A stretch of 64,000 nt of DNA from Agelaius tricolor (GCA_023055355.1 JALJCS010000020.1:9407001-9471000); one strand, 5' to 3'; counted from the first letter of the stretch, positions 23,421-37,000 are shown. Numbers and translations are program-made. Notes: generated by a model not told the origin, from the sequence alone.

Positions 23421-26400
23421 GCATCACGGCTTGCAGCGCTGGAAAGAGGGAGATAAAAAATAGCTGGGGCTGGGTTTTACTGCAGAGCCACAAGCCCTCT
23501 GTCTTTGGGGTTCCAGTATTGTAGAAACTTTGCTGTTTATTAATTGCTGGTTTACTCATTTACTTCCCCTCTGTGCTTGGTGTAGAAGAGGGTGGCTGCT
23601 GCACTCTCAGTGTCACACCTGGGGATAACAGCACGGACAGGTAGTTGCATGTCATTAAATCATGAGTTACCAGCTCTCAGCTGTGCTCCCCAGCCCAGTC
23701 CCTGCTCCAGGCATGCCCTCAGCCCGGCCATTCCTCCCTCTGCCAGCCCTTTAGCAGCTTTTCCCCCCACTGGGTGTGGATCCCTGAGTTAGTGGTTGAA
23801 CCCCAGTGACAAGCTGTTTGTTTTCCAGCCACCTTTGCAAACCTCTCAGACACCAGCCTTAGACTCTGAGGCTGGAAAACGCTGTCCCAGCCCTTTGCCA
23901 GCACAAAGCCTGTCCCAGCTCTCCGGAGGGAGCAGGCAGGCAGTTAATGCTCCTCAGCTAACGAGCAGTAACTCGTTAAGTTTCAGTGACTTAGTCCTTT
24001 ATGTTGGCCTGTCTATAAGGGAGAGACCACACAGAAGCAGCAAGAGCAGCCAGCTCTGTGGCCCCGTTGGCCAGAGTCAAGGGGGAGGTGATAATTATTT
24101 GTTTGGACTCTACTGTTTTAGGGGAGTTGCCGATTGTTTGTTTTTAAGGGGATCAGGAGTTGAACCGTGTTTGCCTTGTGGCTCTTAAGCCGGACTAGGG
24201 AGGGAGCAGAGGCAGCACTGGCACAGGCTGGGAACAGCCTTGGGGCAGGAGTAGGCAAGGAGCACAGAGGATGCTCGGGGTGAGGGGATGTGACTGCTCT
24301 GGGAGTCATTTGGGAATCTCAGCTAATGATAATTGAGGCTTGGAGGTGTCACACGCGGGCTCCAGCAAGTTTGGGAAGACAGGCACCCCTGACAGATCTC
24401 TCTGTGGTGGGAGGGGGATTAGGGGATGGTTTTATGGCATTTAAGTGCCCTCCTCCCCCAGCTTCATGACAAATAGCCAAAGGGGAAAAAAAGGATTTTG
24501 TTTCCTCACCCTGCCTCACTGGATCTCGGAGTGAAAGGGAAACAAAGCCCAGGCTTATCTCCTAAGTGTTTCCCACTGCCTTTCTTAGCTCTTGGTCTTC
24601 TCTGATTCCAGTTGTAGGCCCCTAATTCTCCTCTGGTGTTGTAGATGGGGCTGGAGACAAGGCTGGGACCCCACATCTTGACCCATGTCCCCAGGTCCTG
24701 CTCCCATTTTGGATGGCAGATCAGGAGAGAGCAGAGCACTGGAGCTGGGGCTTCCTGGATCAGCCAGACCCAGGCTCCTCACCAGCAGGACACCAGAGGT
24801 TCACTGTCACCAGTGTTCCTGCTGGTAACTTGAGGCCAAACTTTCTTATCACATCCCATGGGAAGGCAATAGCAGCGTCACACATAACTCCTTGGGGCAG
24901 GAGAACAGCAACATGGAATTGCTACTTTAAAAAGCCAGCTGCAGATAAGCTTTTCTGCCTTTCCTTTGCTGGTTATACAAGCACTACTTAGGGAAAAAAA
25001 TACAAAAACAACACTGGAGACAGACTTGAAACAACTGCTGTGTGCTGGAAGAGCGTGCGTGTGAGATATGGAGTAGATTAGAGCTTGACATGGCACGTAA
25101 AAACACTCTTTCCTTTTAACACCTTTATTGCAAGTTTTAAAGGGCAATCAAAATACTGTTCTTAGCTGTTTGCCTCTGCTATAAAAGGACACTCATACCT
25201 GTGAAATCTTATGACTTACAAATAGAGAAAATGGGGTATTTTTTGCGTCAGTGACCTCTTGAGTGAGGCTACGTAAATAAAACATAAGGGAAGGGTTGGG
25301 GATGAGTTGTGTAGCAGGAGGATGGTGGGGACAGTGCTGGTTTCCACCAAAGAGAGGGAAAAAATTGTTATGAGCACCTGCTTAAAGAAAATCCAGTCCT
25401 GAGGGAACGTGGTTTTTCTGAAGTCAGCAGAACGATGCAATGTGTGTTGGGCTTTGGAGAAATGCTCAGTCCTGCTTGGAGGAGGGCACCTGTGTGTGCT
25501 CTTGGATCCTTCCCTGCCTCTCAAATCTTCATTCCAAGGTTTTCGTTACTGCTTTTCTCCAGGAGGCCCAGATAGATGGATTTGTGTGTGATGGGCTTAG
25601 AAAGAGTAAAAGAATGGATGGATATTTCAAAAAAAATGCCCCCAACAGCCAAAGCTCCAGGCAGGAGGGAAGGGCAGTGAAATTTCCCTCCCTGCAAACT
25701 CTGCTCCCTTTGGTTTTATTTTTATTTCTGCTGCTTTCTGTTTTGTTATTGGATGTTTTCTTGGCTTTTTTCCTTTCCCCAAGTCAAACTCAATGAAAGT
25801 CTGAGAATGAAGTCAAACAAGTGAATTTTGTGGCCTTGCCTCCACAAGGTCATGAGATTTTGCAAGAGACCAGGGGCTGGAATGCCTTGAGCTCTGAGTG
25901 CTGAGTTGCACAGCAGCTCAGGAAGGTGGTTTCCAGCAAAAAGGGCTCACACAGGTACCTGGCCCTTCTCTGTGGTGGTTGGGAAAAGGTGCAGGAGTAG
26001 TGGAAGCACTGGTTCAGCCAGATGGAGCCTGACTCCATCCCTCTGTCTGGAAATGAAGCAAATGCCTCTGCCCCCACTATCAGCCCTGTGCATCATATGA
26101 TTCATGCTCGAGGAGTCCCAGAATTACAGCTGTAAGGCACGTTGTGTTTAGGCTCACTGAAATCATTCTGTCATAAAAGGGCTGCCATTGTGGGCACACT
26201 GGGGAGGGAAAAAAAAAGAGGAAGAGTCACAAAGGCAAGGCAGGCACCCAGCCATCTTGTGCAATCAATATTCCTGCAACCGTTCCCTTACGGAAAGAGC
26301 TCGGTTCTTTTGAAATGCCAAGCACCTTCTCCCCTCTCCACCAGGCAGCTGCTTTGCTCTTCCCCCCTGGGGAGGGCATGGACCCACTGTGGGCATCCTT

Positions 26401-26552
26401 CCATGCCCATGCAGCAGCTGCATCCAGCCTTTCCCTGCTCTCAGCTTGCCTCAAATGTATCAATTTTCATTTGTTTCTGAATTATCCTGGCATGACTTGA
26501 TTAAAGGCTGGTTGAAATGTTCAGTGCAATCTGGTTCATCTCCACACTGTCC

Positions 26553-26574
26553 TTTTTTTTTTTTTTTTTTTTTT
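26553..26574 (+). repeat. T22 homopolymer
   Basis: Twenty-two T in a row. No AATAAA precedes it on the minus strand. Confidence 0.95.
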
Positions 26575-27479
26575 CCTGTGGATAACAAGGGGCTGGACTT
26601 GGTGGGAAGGGTCTTTTCCAAGCCTGGCTCAGAGCAGAGCTGCTGAGGTGGGGGGCAATGAGCACATGGAAAACATCCCAGGTAGTTGTTGTTCTCCTGT
26701 GTTTGGGAAGTGGGAGAGGGAAGAGGCATTTCCCATCACCTTTCTTACACCTTTTTCGGGAAGGGGTGCCACAGCAATCCTTGTGTTTGTGCCTGTGCCT
26801 CACATGACACCTGCCAGGACACAGCATCTCCTCACAGCATGCAGTAGAATCCTTCAGGGCCAAGGAAGTCCCCTCCTCACTCCTTGCACAGCACCTTTCA
26901 TCTCCTTGCCCAGGCTGTGGCCTGGGGGGCTCCCTGGGGTGGTGGGAGCAGGTTCTGAGGGGCAGGACCCCTTCTCTCACCCCTTTCCAGCTCAGGGCAC
27001 TGACTCAGGGCAGTCCAGTTTACACTCATATCCAGCTGCTGCTCAGCTGCATTTCCAGGTATCCCACCTTGCATGATCCTCCTGGTCCTTGCAATTCTCA
27101 CCCAAACCCAGCTTAACTACAAGTTCTTCACTGCCAGCAAAGCACAAAGCTGCCTTTCTGCCATGGGTGTTTCTCAGCCCGTGGGTCACAAGCTCAGGGA
27201 AGGCAGGAGGTGAAGGGAGGGAGAAGTGAGGGGGAGGGAATTGCTGAAAACTTTATTGCAATCGAAGGCCAGAAAAATCCTGCTCCTCCGCTTTGCTGCT
27301 GCCAGGGATTCTGTGTCAGAGCGCTCTGGAAACCTCTGCCCATGCAGGGAGTGTGGGGATGGGGAGGTGTTGCTGAAATGTTTCTGGGTTTACTTTCAGG
27401 GAGAAGGAATGGGAATAACAATGTGGCTTTGGTGTTGTTTTGTGCTGGGTTTTTTTCCCTGAAATAATCACAAAAGAGC

Positions 27480-27800
27480 AATGAGTTGTTCTAGATCAGA
27501 CTCTTTGCAGCACACGAGCACAGGATCAACGTTGTTACCATGCTTCTGTTTATTATTCTACCAGCTCTAATTGCTATTAGTCATAAAGTCATACTACAGT
27601 TAACCACTTTCCAAATTCATCCTGGGGACACCTCTCCTAAATTATTTCCATGCTGGTCATTTGCCATTTATTTCCTTCTCCTCTGTTTTCTGTCTCAACA
27701 AGTTTTTAATCTATGACAGCACTTTATCTCCCAACCCCATGATTATAAAATTTCCTTCAGAGACTCTACTGAAGGGCTTTATCAAAAGCCCTTTGAACCT
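27480..27800. promoter_or_regulatory. Candidate conserved non-coding block
   Basis: TGTTTATTATTCTACC, CTCTAATTGCTATTAGTC and CAGTTAACCAC words with low GC between GC-richer flanks. Called on texture only. Confidence 0.3.
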
Positions 27801-29970
27801 CTCCATAAATTAGAATCTCTGTTCTACTTTTCCTACTATTTTGTTAACTCTTTCAGGGGTTCAGAGGGATAAGAAAGGTTTAATTCACCTTTAGCAGGAC
27901 TGGATTCCCATTTCTTTTCCTTTATTCAAGGTGGTTAATTTACATCCCTATTTTGGCATTATTCTCTCTGTTTATCACCCCTCTCTCTCTCTTTGGCCAA
28001 CACATCCAGACCCCTGGCTTGGGACCACAGGCTGGTGCTCTCCTAACTGGGGAATGGCTTTCACTGAGCTCCCATCTCCCCCCTACTCTTCCTGGCCCTG
28101 GTGATTGATAAGGTGGAGCAGACCCTGCTGATGTTTAGAGAGCAGAGCCCTGGCTGCTGGGGAGCTGTGCTGATTTACCCCAGCCCACAAGTGACACCAT
28201 CATGTTTGTGCTGGTGACAGACACTTTATTCTCAGATAATCTTCTCTTGATATTTCTCCATTTGCTGCTCCTTGGCTGTGGCCTGGCTTCTCATTTTGAT
28301 AGGAGGTGGCTCTTGCTCCCTGCTGTTATGAGCACATCAAAGGGATAGGTAGGAGCAACCTTGTCTGAAGGACAGTGTTGGACTGGCACTCTGGAGCCTT
28401 GGATTATTCCTCCCTGCCTCTATTCTTGACCAGATAAGTAACCCAGGGTGAGTCAGTTCAATTCTCCTCAACCCTCCCATTTTCCCTCCCACACTTTTTC
28501 TGTCTCTGCAGCTTAGATTTTAATATATCTAGTGCAGGAAATTGTCTCTCACTGTTTGCACAGTGCCTGTTGCAATGAGATCCTGGAGGAAAAATCATAC
28601 ATCAGCTTGGAAATCTTTTCCTTGAATATCTGCATCTCCTTTCCCCCTTGATGGATTCTTTCCTGTAACTTATTCTCTGGCTGCATGTGGGTAATACACA
28701 ATTATTCCTTTTTCTTCAGAGAGTTGTCAGGAAAAGGAGGTCGAGGTGGCTTTGCCCTTCCCGTCCATCCCCTCCCCCTAGTACCTTTTGAATGGTGGTT
28801 TCAGTCAAAGTTGAAAAAAGGGTGAAAGTTTCCTAAAACTTCTGTGGGAATGGATGGAAGTGGGATAGAGGAGGAGACCATTACTGATCCCCACTAAAGC
28901 AGTGGGTATTGGAGCAAGCTCTCATTTCTGGGCAGAGGATCCACACTGGAAGCAGCCGCTTGGTGCCCACAGCAGGTACAAAGCAATCCCTGGTGTCCCT
29001 GAGGAGCTGCAGACACCACTCACCACAGTCCATCCCTTGTGCACAGCCCCACAAGGGGACAGAGGAGGGAAGAATTCCTGCCTGAGCCTCCATGGGATTT
29101 CACTGAAATGGGAGATGAGCTGTGGGTGCTGGGAGCCAGGCCATGCTCTGGGGCTCTGCTGGCCCTACGTGCTGCGTGTGACTGAGGTGGCTCCTGGCAA
29201 GCAGCAGCACTGAGCCTCCTGTGGGGCTGCTTGGGAGTTCCTCCCTTCCTCCCACCTTCTGCCTGCACACTGAGCTCTTGGGCAGGAGAGGAGGAAGCTA
29301 TTACCTGCTTTCCTATTTTCCCCTCTAGATATCTCTTCAATGGAAGTGCAGAGAGATTTGGGGCTCATTAATAGCATACCCTATTATCAGTTGAGTGTCA
29401 CAAACCACCAGTTTTGGATGCCCTGATTTTTTCTGAGTGGGTGGTTTGGAAGAAGGATGGAGCTTTCTGGAGCACTGTAGAATCCTTCCACTAAATATTT
29501 GGCTGCTCAGCAGCCCTGAATACTGAAGCCTTTAGGGCATTTTTGGGTTGTGAGTGTGGAAAACGAGGAATCCTCAATGAACAGACTCGTGAAAATTACA
29601 GGTTTCCCTCAGCCGTGCCTCAGTTTACTCATAAGTAAATTGGGCAAAGCAATCCTTGGGCTTTTGCCCCAGGGGGCCCCAAGTCAAAATTCTTTAAAGT
29701 CCTTGAAGGCACTTGAATGAAAGACTCTGGACCTGGTAATTACAGAGTGTTGTGCTTGCATGAGGCTATGAGATAGGGAAACCTTTGCCAGGCAAGGTTT
29801 GGAGAAGGAAATCAGCCTGGCTCTGCCAAAGCCTCCAAGGGGAAAATGCAAGATTTACTGTTGCCAGCATCAAAATCAGCTGTTGTCGTTCAAGGCCATT
29901 GCAAATGGATTTGTGGCAAGACTGCATTTGCACAAACCAGGAGGGAAGAGCAGCCTTTGCCAGGGTGAGG

Positions 29971-29991
29971 CTGCTGCTGCTGCTGCTGCTG
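29971..29991 (+). repeat. (CTG)7 trinucleotide repeat
   Basis: Seven uninterrupted CTG units in non-coding sequence. Confidence 0.95.
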
Positions 29992-31135
29992 GGATTTGCA
30001 TAGGAGCAGGTTAGGAGGCAGCACTGCCTGGCCAAAGTCAGCTCAGCCCCATCAACCCAGCCAAGCTCTGTTCATTTCCCTAAGCTCAATTTTTGGCTTC
30101 TTTCCTTGAAAAACATCTTCTCGAGGAGAGAGAGGGAGACAGAGAGAGAATGGAGGTCAGCTGTGTCAGAGGATGTTTTGCCTGTCTCCCTTAGGACTCA
30201 GTTATGGATTTAACACGAGATTTCCTTGAAGCCCTGGGAAAAAAAGCAGGCTTCAAATTGTAGGTCAAAGCTGTGACTCACCCCTTGGTTTCTGTTTTGC
30301 TTTGGGAAGGAGGAGAAGTTGTTTGGGCCAACTCTGCCCTGTGCAGAGGGATCTCCAAGCTGTGCTGACTCCAGTGGTGGTTGGATTTGGGAAGGTGATG
30401 GGAGCAGGGCTCTCCTGCCTGCACTGCTGTGCCCCATTCCTCTTGAAGAGGGAGATGTGGCCTTCAGAGGTTGGTTTTCCTCCCCTGTGCTCTGCCTGGC
30501 ACTGGGCTAGAGAGGAGGACATAGGGAGCCTGATATTGTGACTGATGTTCCAGTTCAAAGCTACAAACAAGCCTCGGGTCTTCCTTTGCTTGACTACAGG
30601 AAAAGCTACAAGACCCCTCACGGCTCATTCTGCTGACACCTCTTTCAGAGGTGCCATTCAGGAGCTTTGTGCATCAAGGAAGTTGTCAGCACAAGATGAT
30701 AAATGATGAGGTGCCGGCGCTGTTGCTAAGGGCCCATTAAAAACGAGACAACTTTGAATTCACAGGGTAATAACAGGCACGGGCTATGGGTTATTGGTCT
30801 CTTTTTCAGCAGAGAAATGATAAATGTTCCTGTGGAAAGAAGTGCCACACCCCCTCAAACAAGCCACCCTTCCCTCTGCCATCAAAATTCCTGGGTCAGA
30901 GGAAAGGATTTGATTTCACTGCTAACACTCAGCCAGCACAAATATGTGCTAGGTGTGAAAGCCACCTGTTCTCAGCACAAACCTGGCAGGGAGATGTGCA
31001 AAGAGGAAAGGGTGTGAGGCAATTTGGCTGTCACTCATCTTCTCAGGAACTTTGGAGTGATGTGTGAGTGTCTGAAGGAAAACTCTCACTTGTGGTGAAA
31101 AATGCAAACAACTTCTTTTACCATTTCCTTTCTTA

Positions 31136-31182
31136 AATAAAAAATAAAATCCAAGGTTGCCTCACTGCACAAAAAAAAAAAA
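31136..31182 (+). other. Double AATAAA followed by an A12 run
   Basis: AATAAA at 31136-31141 and 31143-31148, then 22 nt, then A12 (31171-31182) followed by G6. It has the spacing of a polyadenylated 3' end, but the sequence upstream is not recognisable as a gene. Confidence 0.3.
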
Positions 31183-31289
31183 GGGGGGAACTAAAAAATC
31201 TTGGGTCAGTGTGTTTTTATCCATCTACTTGGAAGGGGCTGAGCGTGGCCTTTGGAAATCCCACTGCTGATGACTTGGCTCAATGCTAA

Positions 31290-31520
31290 TCTCCAGGTCT
31301 TTTGATCTTTGTACATTTAGGGCTTGACCTGAAGTCTGGAGAAATTAATGGGAGCCTTTCTCTCTCTCACTGGGTATTTGCTCAGGGACTGATTAATTGA
31401 TTTTTACATTTGTTGACTGTGCCTATATCATGGACTCAGAGTACACCATGAAAGTTTAATGAAATATTAAAATGGGATATTTGTTGACAAGAGTGACCCT
31501 GTGTGTCATGCAAGAAAAAC
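31290..31520. promoter_or_regulatory. Candidate conserved non-coding block with a palindromic PBX-HOX site
   Basis: Contains TGATTAATTGAT at 31390-31401 (PBX-HOX type TGATTAAT plus an inverted TTGAT), GAAATTAATGGG and TTTAATGAAATATTAAAAT. Called on texture and motif. Confidence 0.3.
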
Positions 31521-31529
31521 TGCACATTT

Positions 31530-34500
31530 GGAAGTGTCTTCTGAATGTCCTTAACTCCCTCCAAATCTGATGTTACCCAGCCATGTGCTCCATCTTCAGG
31601 ACTTCTTTGGCTGGGTGAACCATCTGATCATGGCAGGTCTTGAGTAGGCTTAGAAAATGTCTGGGGTTTCTGAGCACACCAATTTCCATGCCTGGAAATT
31701 ATGCCTGGGCTTAACACATGCAGTTTCCCAGACGTGGTCATTGAATATATGCAGATCAGCTGTGTCTGGGTGAGAAGCAGCAAACCCAGAGCTTCTGGGG
31801 TGCCCTGCGTGTTTGTGTGTACCCTGGGAAGTGGGAAGGAGCTCCAGCATGTTTGGGACTGGCAGGGCAGCACACATTCCCATCTGGGAAGCCCTTGCTG
31901 GACAAGGAGTGGATCTCCACCAGGAGGGTGCCACGGGCAGGCCTTGGTGAAGGGAGGTGAGAAGTGGTTGTGCTGCCAAGGCCTCTCACAGAGCAAAGGC
32001 AGCTGTCAGCACTGCCCCCACTGCCTCCCCGGGACAAACTCCAGTGATCCCAGCACACAGGAGGGGGAAGTGGGTTCTTCCTAAAAGGCAGGGCCCAGGG
32101 TATTTAAAGGAATGAGGAGGAGACCTTGACTTTGAGCAGTTGATGGCAGATCCCCAAATGGAGGTAATGCACCCTGGGTGTGAAATTGTGGATGGCAGTG
32201 GCTGAGGAAGTACCTCCATGGGGAGATTAACTCTTCATGGTCATGCACCTGGATCGATGCCTCCCTTGGAATATCACACATCAGCTCCAGAGTGGCTGGA
32301 AAAACGTCATTCAAAATAGTCCTGTACTCCATCCTCTTCCTGTGCCAATCCCAAAGAGCACCTTTGGATCTTCCCTGGAAGGCATTTACTCCACAGAGGA
32401 GTCTCATGCAAATCCATCTGCATATTCACATTGCACAGGAGAAAACACAAACCTTTCTTCTTGAGTTTCCACAGGGTATTCCTGGCCTCATCAGTTCCTG
32501 CAATGTCTTACTTGGCAGGATGATCCCAGAAAGCCTCAGCCTGTGGAAGGGAGTGCAGGGAGAAGCATCCCAGCTCCTTCCAGGCTGTAAAAGGTTGAAC
32601 TCCTCTCTCTGTCCCCCGTTACCCCTTTGTGATGTCCTGGCCACCCTCACAGGGATGAGTGTTACCACAAACGATGTTATCTCATGATTACTGTGTAGCA
32701 ATGGTGTGCATCACAGGTGAAATGGTGAGTTAGTAATCCTAATTGTTTTAAGGAAGGCACAGTGAAGTTGCACAGCCTATTTTTCTGGTCAGAGACTAAA
32801 AACTCAGCTATTAAGAGGAGACAAGCTGTGAAATCTCTCTCCAGGCATCTGAAGAAACCTCAAGAGATTTTTAGAAGTGCCGAACCCTTAGATGTTCCCA
32901 AAGATTTTAGAGGAATCTCGAGTGCTTGCCTCTGGCTATAACCCCATTCCAGGGCTTAGGGCTGTCCCATGAGCAGAGGTACCTGTTTGCAAATCCCCAC
33001 ACTTGCCTCATTTGGGGCAGGTTCTCTACACTTTCCTAGCCTGGGGCAGTCAAGAGTCCTCCCGTGAGGCATTTCCAGTCTTTTCTGTTGAAACTGCCTC
33101 TGTGTAATTGGGAAATCATTGCTGCAATGAGCCTAATAGGGACATGACAAACCTCTGGCTTTTATTTTTTTGTTAGAACTGATGGCTTTGGCTCCCTTGC
33201 TGTAGCAGGAGGAGGAATCCAGCTGGAGATCTCCAGCAGAATGCGGCACTTAACGAAGTGGGAATGCTGAGAGCAGCTTAGGACCTGTTGTCTCTCCTCT
33301 GCCTGATGTCCCACACCTGTGCACCCCGTGCTGAGCACTTTGCTGCCCGGGAGCTGTCCTGGGAGCACGGTGGGCATGTGGGATCCATCAGGAGACCTCT
33401 CTTATGTGCTGCCATGTCACGGGGCTTTTACATTTGGCTCTTTGACTGTAACTTCAGGCACCCACGCTGGAGCAGAGCCTCTCAAGGTCCTGCTCAGCGC
33501 TGTTTGATGATGCTGAGTGATGAGATGGGCTGTGCTGCTTGCTCACAAGATGCTTTTGGCGAGGGGCTACTGAAACATATTCCAGTCCTCTCCGGAGGTC
33601 CTCGGCACCACCCCCATGCCCTCAGCCAGAGTGGCTGCAGCCTCCCAGGCGTGCTGAACGCGGGGCTGAGTGGTCCTGGCTCCAGCAGCCTCCCCACTCG
33701 AGAGCTGGCTCTGAGGAGGCTTTCAGCAGGCACTAGGAGGTGGCAACAGCCCCTTGGGGTGGGGGCTGGAGAGGGCAGCCTTTGTCCTCTCCAGGGATGA
33801 AGATGGCAGCTGGGTGCAGCCAGATTCCAGAGGCATCTGGACAGGCTCTGTCATCGAGGTGGGATGTCTGGGGGGAGACAGGGCATAAGGGGGGTTATCT
33901 CCTCTCTGCCTTCTTGTCTGGCAGGGGACAGCTGAGAGTTGGAGGAGGTTATAGCAGGAGGCCGGAGTGTGGCAAAGGCAGACCTTGAGCACCCTGTGTG
34001 CCCGAGGAGGTGCTGAGAAGGGGCTCCAGGGGTCAGCTGTGGTGTTCCTGGGGCACGGGGTGGCTGGGGGAGCCTGTCAGTCGGGTCCGTCCCTCCGTGC
34101 TTCGTGTGGTGCCATAAGAATACAAGGGAAAGGGAGAAGGAAGCAGGAGGGGCAGCGGTGGGGGAGGAAAGAGTGAAAAAGCATCAAAAAAGCCGAGTGA
34201 ACCTGCTGACTGCCCCAGACTCCGCGGCACCACTGGTCATTTCTGTAGGCTATAGGGGTTGTCAGAGTAGGCTGTAAGGACAGGTGTAAATCTGTCCTGT
34301 CATTCCACCCTTCCAACATCTTCTCACCTGAAGGGCTCCCATTTGTTGCAGAGAGCAAGCAAATAAAGCCAGCCATTGCTTTGACTCGCAGAGGGCATGA
34401 AAAGACACCCCGTGCCGCCGGTTAACCTCCGTCCCCTGCCTTTCCCCTCCCGTGTGGAGCTTTTACAGCCAGCCTGAAAGTAAATCCCCCCCTCCAGCTG

Positions 34501-35030
34501 TTTGTTAAAGCAAAGCAAATAAGGGCTATTACAGCTCAGACCAAAATCCACTTGTTTGCAGTCTGATTTTTAACTGTCATTCCAGCAGAGAGGGCAGGGG
34601 GAGGGCTGCAGGCTGGCCCCAGCCCAGGGCAAGAGGGGCCATTTGTCTGCCAGGAGGAGAGGGGCTTCGGCAGCTTCCAGGGCGCTCTGGGGCAGGCAGG
34701 GGGATGCTCCGGGGCTCTCTGAAGCGGGGGAACATCTGCGAAACGACCCCGAAGTGTGTGTCGGGTGGAGACGTGACCTCTGGCTGCGGCTGCGCTGCTC
34801 AGCCAGGCGAGGCGGCTCCTTCTCCCAGCTCCTTCCTCTCTTCTTCCCCTTGCAAATTGTGCCGCTGATTTTTGTCCTCGGACCTGGAGCGAGGATTCCT
34901 CTCCCTCTTCAAGGAGCCATCCGCAGCATCGGTCTCCCCATGGTTTTCATTAAGGAGTGGATGGTGTGTTTCCCATCAAGAACAACTTTAATCTTGACCG
35001 AGTTCTGAAAGCTAAAGGTTTGCAGTTTTC
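31530..35030. other. Intergenic, no gene seen
   Basis: GC rises steadily towards 35 kb. No exon or RNA gene was recognised on either strand. Confidence 0.65.
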
Positions 35031-35540
35031 TTCGGCCACCTTTGATTATTACTTCTTGTTTTCCAACTCAATATTATAGATTCTCCCTCCTGGCTGAAGT
35101 CCTTAATGGCCCGGTCCATCCTCACTCCCCCAAGTACCCATTCTGTGGATGTAGCAAACTCTAATTAATTATAACTTATCTCATGACTTGTCAGCATCAC
35201 ATGTTTGATCCTGTTTAGAAACCATATTCCCAGGGGACGGAAAGACTCGGGAGTAGGTTGATGCTACTCAACAGTGATTTAATGGACGCATTAATGCCGA
35301 GACAGATAACTGTGTAGCCATGTTAAGTAATACATCAAGAATCTTTCCAGAGAGGCAACTTTACAGGTCACTGCAGAACTGCTAACTGATATTAACCCGC
35401 TTCGCATTGTGCTGTGCATACGGGCGCTGGGAGTTCACACACTTTCTTTTGTCCGTGGCTTTTTTCGAGCAGCCTCTTCCCATTCTCCCCTGGAAGCGAT
35501 GGAGATATTAGACGCCTAATGACAATGTTTCACACGCGGG
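35030..35540. promoter_or_regulatory. Candidate conserved enhancer block
   Basis: About 500 nt: TTTGATTATTACTTC, CTAATTAATTATAAC, ATCTCATGACTTGTCAG, GTGATTTAATGGACGC, CATTAATGCCGAGAC and GATATTAACCCGC. AT-rich with retained CpG, at the edge of the CpG-rich zone. Confidence 0.45.
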
Positions 35541-35589
35541 GGTGGGGTGAGGAGGACAACAGGCTCGTTAGCCGGGTTGATTTTAAGCA

Positions 35590-37000
35590 CACCCAATTAC
35601 TGGCCCGGAGGAGGCCGGGGCAGAGCGGGGATGCTCCGGGCTCTGCCGGGCTCTCACCGGCCCCGCTGGCTCCGCGCGGGGGATGAAGGCACCTCCCGGG
35701 CACGGACCGGGATGCGCTCCTTTTCCAAACCCTCCTCTCGCTAAAACCCAGCGGCTTTTGCCTTCCTCCTCCTCGGGAGGGGTTCCTGCGCCGGGAGGGA
35801 TGCTGCGATCTCCCTTCTGCCAAAGTCCCTGCCGGGATGGGAGCACGCCGGGGACTTGCAGCGGTGGCCCCGGAGGCCCGGGAGGTGGCCGGGAGCGCGG
35901 TAGCAGCGCCGGGGGCTGCTGCCCATCCTGGGCGGGCAGTTCGCGCCCCCGGGGCCCGTTCTTTGCTCAGCCCCGGAGGAGGGGTTAGGGTTAGGATTAG
36001 GGTACTCCGCAGGGCAGGGATCGCCCTAACTACAAATAGCAGAGTGCAGAGGATTTTACCGTTCGGCAAGGTCCGTCTGTCCGTCCCTCGGACTCTCCCA
36101 GCCCCACGCGGGATGCTGGGGGATCTGGAGCTGGGCTCCTGCCACAGCCTCATCCTCCCGGGCCTCGTCCCGCTCGGGCACGCGGAGCGACCCCCGAGAG
36201 ATCTCTCCAGAGACCCGGCCCCCCCTCCCAGGCGTCCCGTCCCCACCTGCGAGCCCGCACAGCGGCCCAGGGGGGACACCCGCACCCAGCTGGAAGTTCC
36301 CGTGGGCTGAGGGCTCCCCCTCTCTGCTCCCCTCGCTCCATCCCAGCTCTGCGCTGGTCCCGGGCACACCCGGGGCCACCTCGGCGTGCGGCTCCCCCCG
36401 GCCCGGAGCCCCCGCGCTCGGGGCACGGCGGGAGCAACATTCGCCATCAGTGCTGGAGGTTTTCCTCCCGCGAGGACTCCGCTCCTGGGACTGGAGGGAA
36501 GGCGCTGCGGATCCCTCGCTCGTTCCCAGCTCTTTCCCCGTCTCCCTTCTTCTTGCCAGCCGGACCCTTCAGAGCAGGCGGAGGGAGGAGTGTGCCAGGG
36601 AATTCACTGAGAACGAGGGGAAGCTCCCCTGCTCGGCCGGGGGACAGCCGGCAGGGCTGCGCTGCCCGGCGGGGCGGCCCGGGGACCCAGCGGGTGCCAA
36701 GCCGTGACTGCCCCGAGGAAAGCAGGCCGGGACAGGGAGAAGCAGCCGGCGGAGCCGAATGTCGGCAGGGCGGCCGGGAAGCGGCGTGGGCAGCGGGGCC
36801 GCGGGGAAAATGCCACGGGCCCGGCTCCTGGCCGGCTCTGTGGGGGAAGGAAGAAGCTCCAAGGGCTGAGGCACCGCGGAGCCCCAGCCCTTGGAGCCCC
36901 ACGTGCCCGGCCGGGCTCTCACCGCGGGCAGCGGTAGCTCCGCCGCCCCTCCCAGCCCCTGGCACGGTTTCACCCACTCGGGAAAGGGAGCGAGGTGGGG
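35590..37000. promoter_or_regulatory. CpG island about 12 kb upstream of TBX3
   Basis: About 1.4 kb of very high G+C with dense CG. It contains the short telomeric repeat at 35981-36002. Open frames over 200 codons on both strands reflect composition. It may be a promoter of an unknown non-coding RNA or an orphan island. Confidence 0.55.
35981..36002 (+). repeat. Short interstitial telomeric repeat
   Basis: GGGGTTAGGGTTAGGATTAGGG-type sequence: three adjacent telomere hexamers, the middle one changed to TTAGGA. It lies inside a CpG-rich stretch. Confidence 0.75.

Larger units (their letters stand above)
21574..27480. other. Intergenic, no gene seen
   Basis: Mostly neutral-looking sequence. 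A possible T-box half site TCACACCT lies at 23613-23620. A compact conserved-looking segment is at 23940-24170 (CTCGTTAAGTTTCAGTGACT, GATAATTATTTG). Otherwise only simple repeats. Confidence 0.65.
27800..31290. other. Intergenic, no gene seen
   Basis: No coding signature. A short conserved-looking piece at 30660-30800 (GATGATAAATGATGAGG, CCATTAAAAACGAGAC). It holds the (CTG)7 repeat and the A12 tract. Confidence 0.65.

Noticed and set aside
35530..36447. A 305-codon open frame on the minus strand
   Set aside because: CpG-island composition effect, no recognisable domain and no conserved motif.
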